From Mucilaginibacter tundrae (GTDB lineage: Bacteria > Bacteroidota > Bacteroidia > Sphingobacteriales > Sphingobacteriaceae): a stretch of DNA of 64,000 bases. The DNA lies in NCBI RefSeq assembly GCF_013408825.1, contig NZ_JACCBZ010000001.1, positions 372,001 through 436,000 of the forward strand. Reading direction: 5' to 3'. The first letter of the stretch is position 1. Every line of letters begins with the position of its first letter. The translations under genes were made by a program, and so were the position numbers. Positions 63,154 through 64,000 of the stretch are shown here, piece after piece. The notes under the pieces were generated by a model. It was not told the origin of the DNA, did no database searches, and saw nothing but the letters and a program-made list of their open reading frames with translations.

Positions 63154-64000
63154 ATGGAAATACTTAAACCTATTAAATATTGGAAGACTATGCTTTTACT
63201 ATTAAGTATTAGTATACTTTCTGTATCGGCTTTCGCGCAAAGCTCAACCGTTACCGGTAGGGTGTTTGATGAAAAAGGCGAACCGATCCCTGGCGCGACA
63301 ATAAAATTAAAGTCGCATGAGGGTGCTACATCAACTGATGTAAAAGGCAAATTCAGTATAAATGTGCCGGCAAATGAAAACACAATAGTTATATCATTTG
63401 TTGGCTACAACACACAAGAGGTGCATGTAACTGCAAAAAGCACCAACATTAGGGTCGCCCTAACAGTAAATAATAACAACTTAAATGAAGTAATCGTAGT
63501 GGGCTACGGTACACAGCGTAAGCGGGATGTTACCGGGGCAATTGCAACCATTAGTGAAGAATCCTTAGCAGTAGTACCGTCTGATAACGTTGTTGATCAG
63601 TTAAAAGGCCGCCTTGCGGGTGTTGATATTGTAAGTAACAGTACACAACCAGGCGCCAGCAACCAGATCAGGATTAGAGGCGAACGCTCATTAGGTCAAT
63701 CACAATCGCAAAATGACTCTCAAAACCAACCTTTAATTATTTTGGATGGCGTGCCTTTTGTTGGCGGTAGTATTAATGATTTGAACCCTGACGACATTGC
63801 CAGCCTTGATGTTTTAAAAGACGCGTCAGCAACTGCAATTTACGGTTCAAGGGCATCAGGTGGTGTGATCTTAATTACCACCAAAAGAGGAAAAGCCGGA
63901 AAAGCGGTAACTACTTATAATGCTTATTATGGCATCAGCCACATCACCAGCGAATATCCAGTATTTAACGGCACTGAGTATGCTGCCTTTAAAGCGCAAG
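63154..64000 (+). CDS. SusC/RagA TonB-linked outer-membrane transporter (3' end beyond window)
   Basis: 282 codons are present, open to the edge. A signal peptide (MEILKPIKYWKTMLLLLSIS..AFAQ) is followed directly by a carboxypeptidase-regulatory-like domain (STVTGRVFDEKGEPIPGATIKL), then the plug: VIVVGYGTQRKRDVTGAIAT, GRLAGVDIVSNSTQPGASNQIRIRGERSLG and SATAIYGSRASGGVILITTK. Unlike the SusC at 43934-47464 it has no STN domain, so it should be controlled transcriptionally rather than by an ECF/FecR pair, consistent with the LacI-type palindromes. Xylo-oligosaccharide uptake is inferred from the adjacent GH10/GH115. Confidence 0.95.
   Translation, partial: MEILKPIKYWKTMLLLLSISILSVSAFAQSSTVTGRVFDEKGEPIPGATIKLKSHEGATSTDVKGKFSINVPANENTIVISFVGYNTQEVHVTAKSTNIRVALTVNNNNLNEVIVVGYGTQRKRDVTGAIATISEESLAVVPSDNVVDQLKGRLAGVDIVSNSTQPGASNQIRIRGERSLGQSQSQNDSQNQPLIILDGVPFVGGSINDLNPDDIASLDVLKDASATAIYGSRASGGVILITTKRGKAGKAVTTYNAYYGISHITSEYPVFNGTEYAAFKAQ

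Overview
The window reads as chromosome of a Bacteroidota bacterium of the Sphingobacteriaceae (Mucilaginibacter/Pedobacter type). Support comes from SusC/SusD pairs, an ECF sigma/FecR cassette, TlpA/DUF4369 thioredoxins, glycoside hydrolases GH10, GH31 and GH115, TAnnTTTG-type promoters, moderate GC and many extragenic palindromes. The species is inferred from protein style only.

Region by region. 1-10.3 kb: LemA/TPM envelope operon, Nudix hydrolase, sterol-desaturase-like enzyme, diadenylate cyclase (c-di-AMP), polyprenyl synthase coupled to TerC, secreted C1 peptidase, OmpA lipoprotein. 10.4-16.4 kb: tRNA-Ser(GGA), PAS histidine kinase, a possibly frameshifted PhnB-like protein, DUF4403 lipoprotein, SDR with an AraC regulator. 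16.4-21.2 kb: a sulfur-themed stretch (Cys-rich leader peptide, YeiH exporter, four-Cys small protein, MsrA, Dyp peroxidase). 20.2-25.3 kb: metF and cobalamin-dependent metH behind a SAM-I riboswitch. 25.5-32.2 kb: housekeeping (Bax inhibitor-1 family, MurQ, S41 protease, Der, Era, initiator tRNA-Met). 32.2-35.3 kb: a decayed segment with Crp-like, ClC-like and cytochrome c pseudogenes around one intact permease. 35.4-39.8 kb: Lrp/AsnC regulator divergent from cysteine synthase, an IlvN-like ACT protein and a DsbD split into two genes. 39.8-49.6 kb: ECF sigma/FecR/SusC/SusD/TlpA cassette, with a candidate antisense RNA on the SusC leader. 49.9-64 kb: carbohydrate-use locus (GH31, SSS symporter, aldolase, DUF3748, fucose-isomerase-like protein, GH115, GH10 and a second SusC running off the end).

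How they work together: the last block looks like a glucuronoxylan locus. SusC imports oligosaccharides, GH10 cuts the xylan backbone, GH115 removes glucuronic acid and GH31 removes alpha-linked sugars. The symporter, aldolase and isomerase-like genes may process a released sugar. Two LacI-type palindromes sit in the GH10/SusC intergenic region. Sulfur amino-acid metabolism is a second theme, with three different candidate regulatory layouts: riboswitch, Cys-codon leader and Lrp palindrome.

The least described items are the Cys-codon leader before yeiH, the antisense RNA opposite the SusC start, the Lrp/cysteine synthase/ACT/split-DsbD cluster, and a 21-codon leader ORF ending in a hairpin before the terminal SusC gene. 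No CRISPR array, prophage, intact insertion sequence, rRNA or replication origin was seen.
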